Part shown: positions 34,614-34,626 of the stretch, one piece after another
Numbering within the stretch: the first letter of the stretch is position 1
How the letters are laid out: the number at the start of each line of letters is the position of its first letter
Assembly (NCBI GenBank): GCA_001792215.1
Contig: MGGC01000032.1
Location: 2,819 to 37,444, forward strand
Source: Candidatus Woesebacteria bacterium RIFCSPHIGHO2_01_FULL_38_10
Lineage (GTDB): Bacteria > Patescibacteriota > Microgenomatia > UBA8517
Direction of reading: 5' to 3'
DNA length: 34,626 nucleotides
The notes under the pieces: model-generated
Told to the model about the DNA's origin: nothing
Seen by the model: only the letters and a program-made list of their open reading frames with translations
Database searches by the model: none
Translations under genes and position numbers: made by a program

Positions 34614-34626
34614 AAAAACATACCTG

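Noticed and set aside
1-34626. Genome-wide alternative code with UGA as Gly or Trp (as in Gracilibacteria/Absconditabacteria)
   Set aside because: Several well-supported genes end naturally in TGA (e.g. 25531 in an ATGA overlap, 26838, 28433, 30877), and most large genes contain no in-frame TGA.
1-34626. CRISPR arrays or rRNA genes
   Set aside because: No regularly spaced direct repeats and no rRNA-like sequence seen on either strand.

Overview
AT-rich 34.6 kb bacterial chromosome segment. The gene style (reduced membrane/GTPase genes, Obg without a C-terminal OCT domain, dense tRNA cluster) suggests a Candidate Phyla Radiation / Patescibacteria genome; this is inference, with no marker phylogeny run. 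Supported content, left to right: transglutaminase-like membrane protein (5' truncated by the window edge), short UvrC-like nuclease, 4-TM membrane protein, SecG-like protein, family-5 solute-binding protein, unknown membrane proteins, a conserved-hypothetical gene with an in-frame TGA, typA/bipA, a decayed ORF, a BpsA-like branched-polyamine synthase with two small downstream genes, obg, an IS30 transposase remnant, an ATP-grasp ligase, a TauE/SafE permease, a two-component system plus MacAB-type ABC export operon with paired direct-repeat operator-like boxes, a second small gene with an in-frame TGA, a four-gene surface-glycan cassette, a LytR_C protein, ten tRNA genes, a C39-like peptidase, a DRG-type (archaeal/eukaryotic-like) GTPase with TGS-like C-terminus, a xylose-isomerase-like TIM barrel and a CYTH-like protein. 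Most notable: (i) two separate genes read straight through a single TGA; (ii) two tandem 11-nt-spaced boxes in front of both the response-regulator gene and the exporter gene, each followed by a -10 hexamer 8 nt before ATG; (iii) recurrent -10 hexamers 6-10 nt upstream of starts, implying leaderless mRNAs; (iv) BpsA and DRG homologues; (v) two degenerate tRNA-like elements with 9-nt terminal stems. No CRISPR array or intact mobile element was seen.
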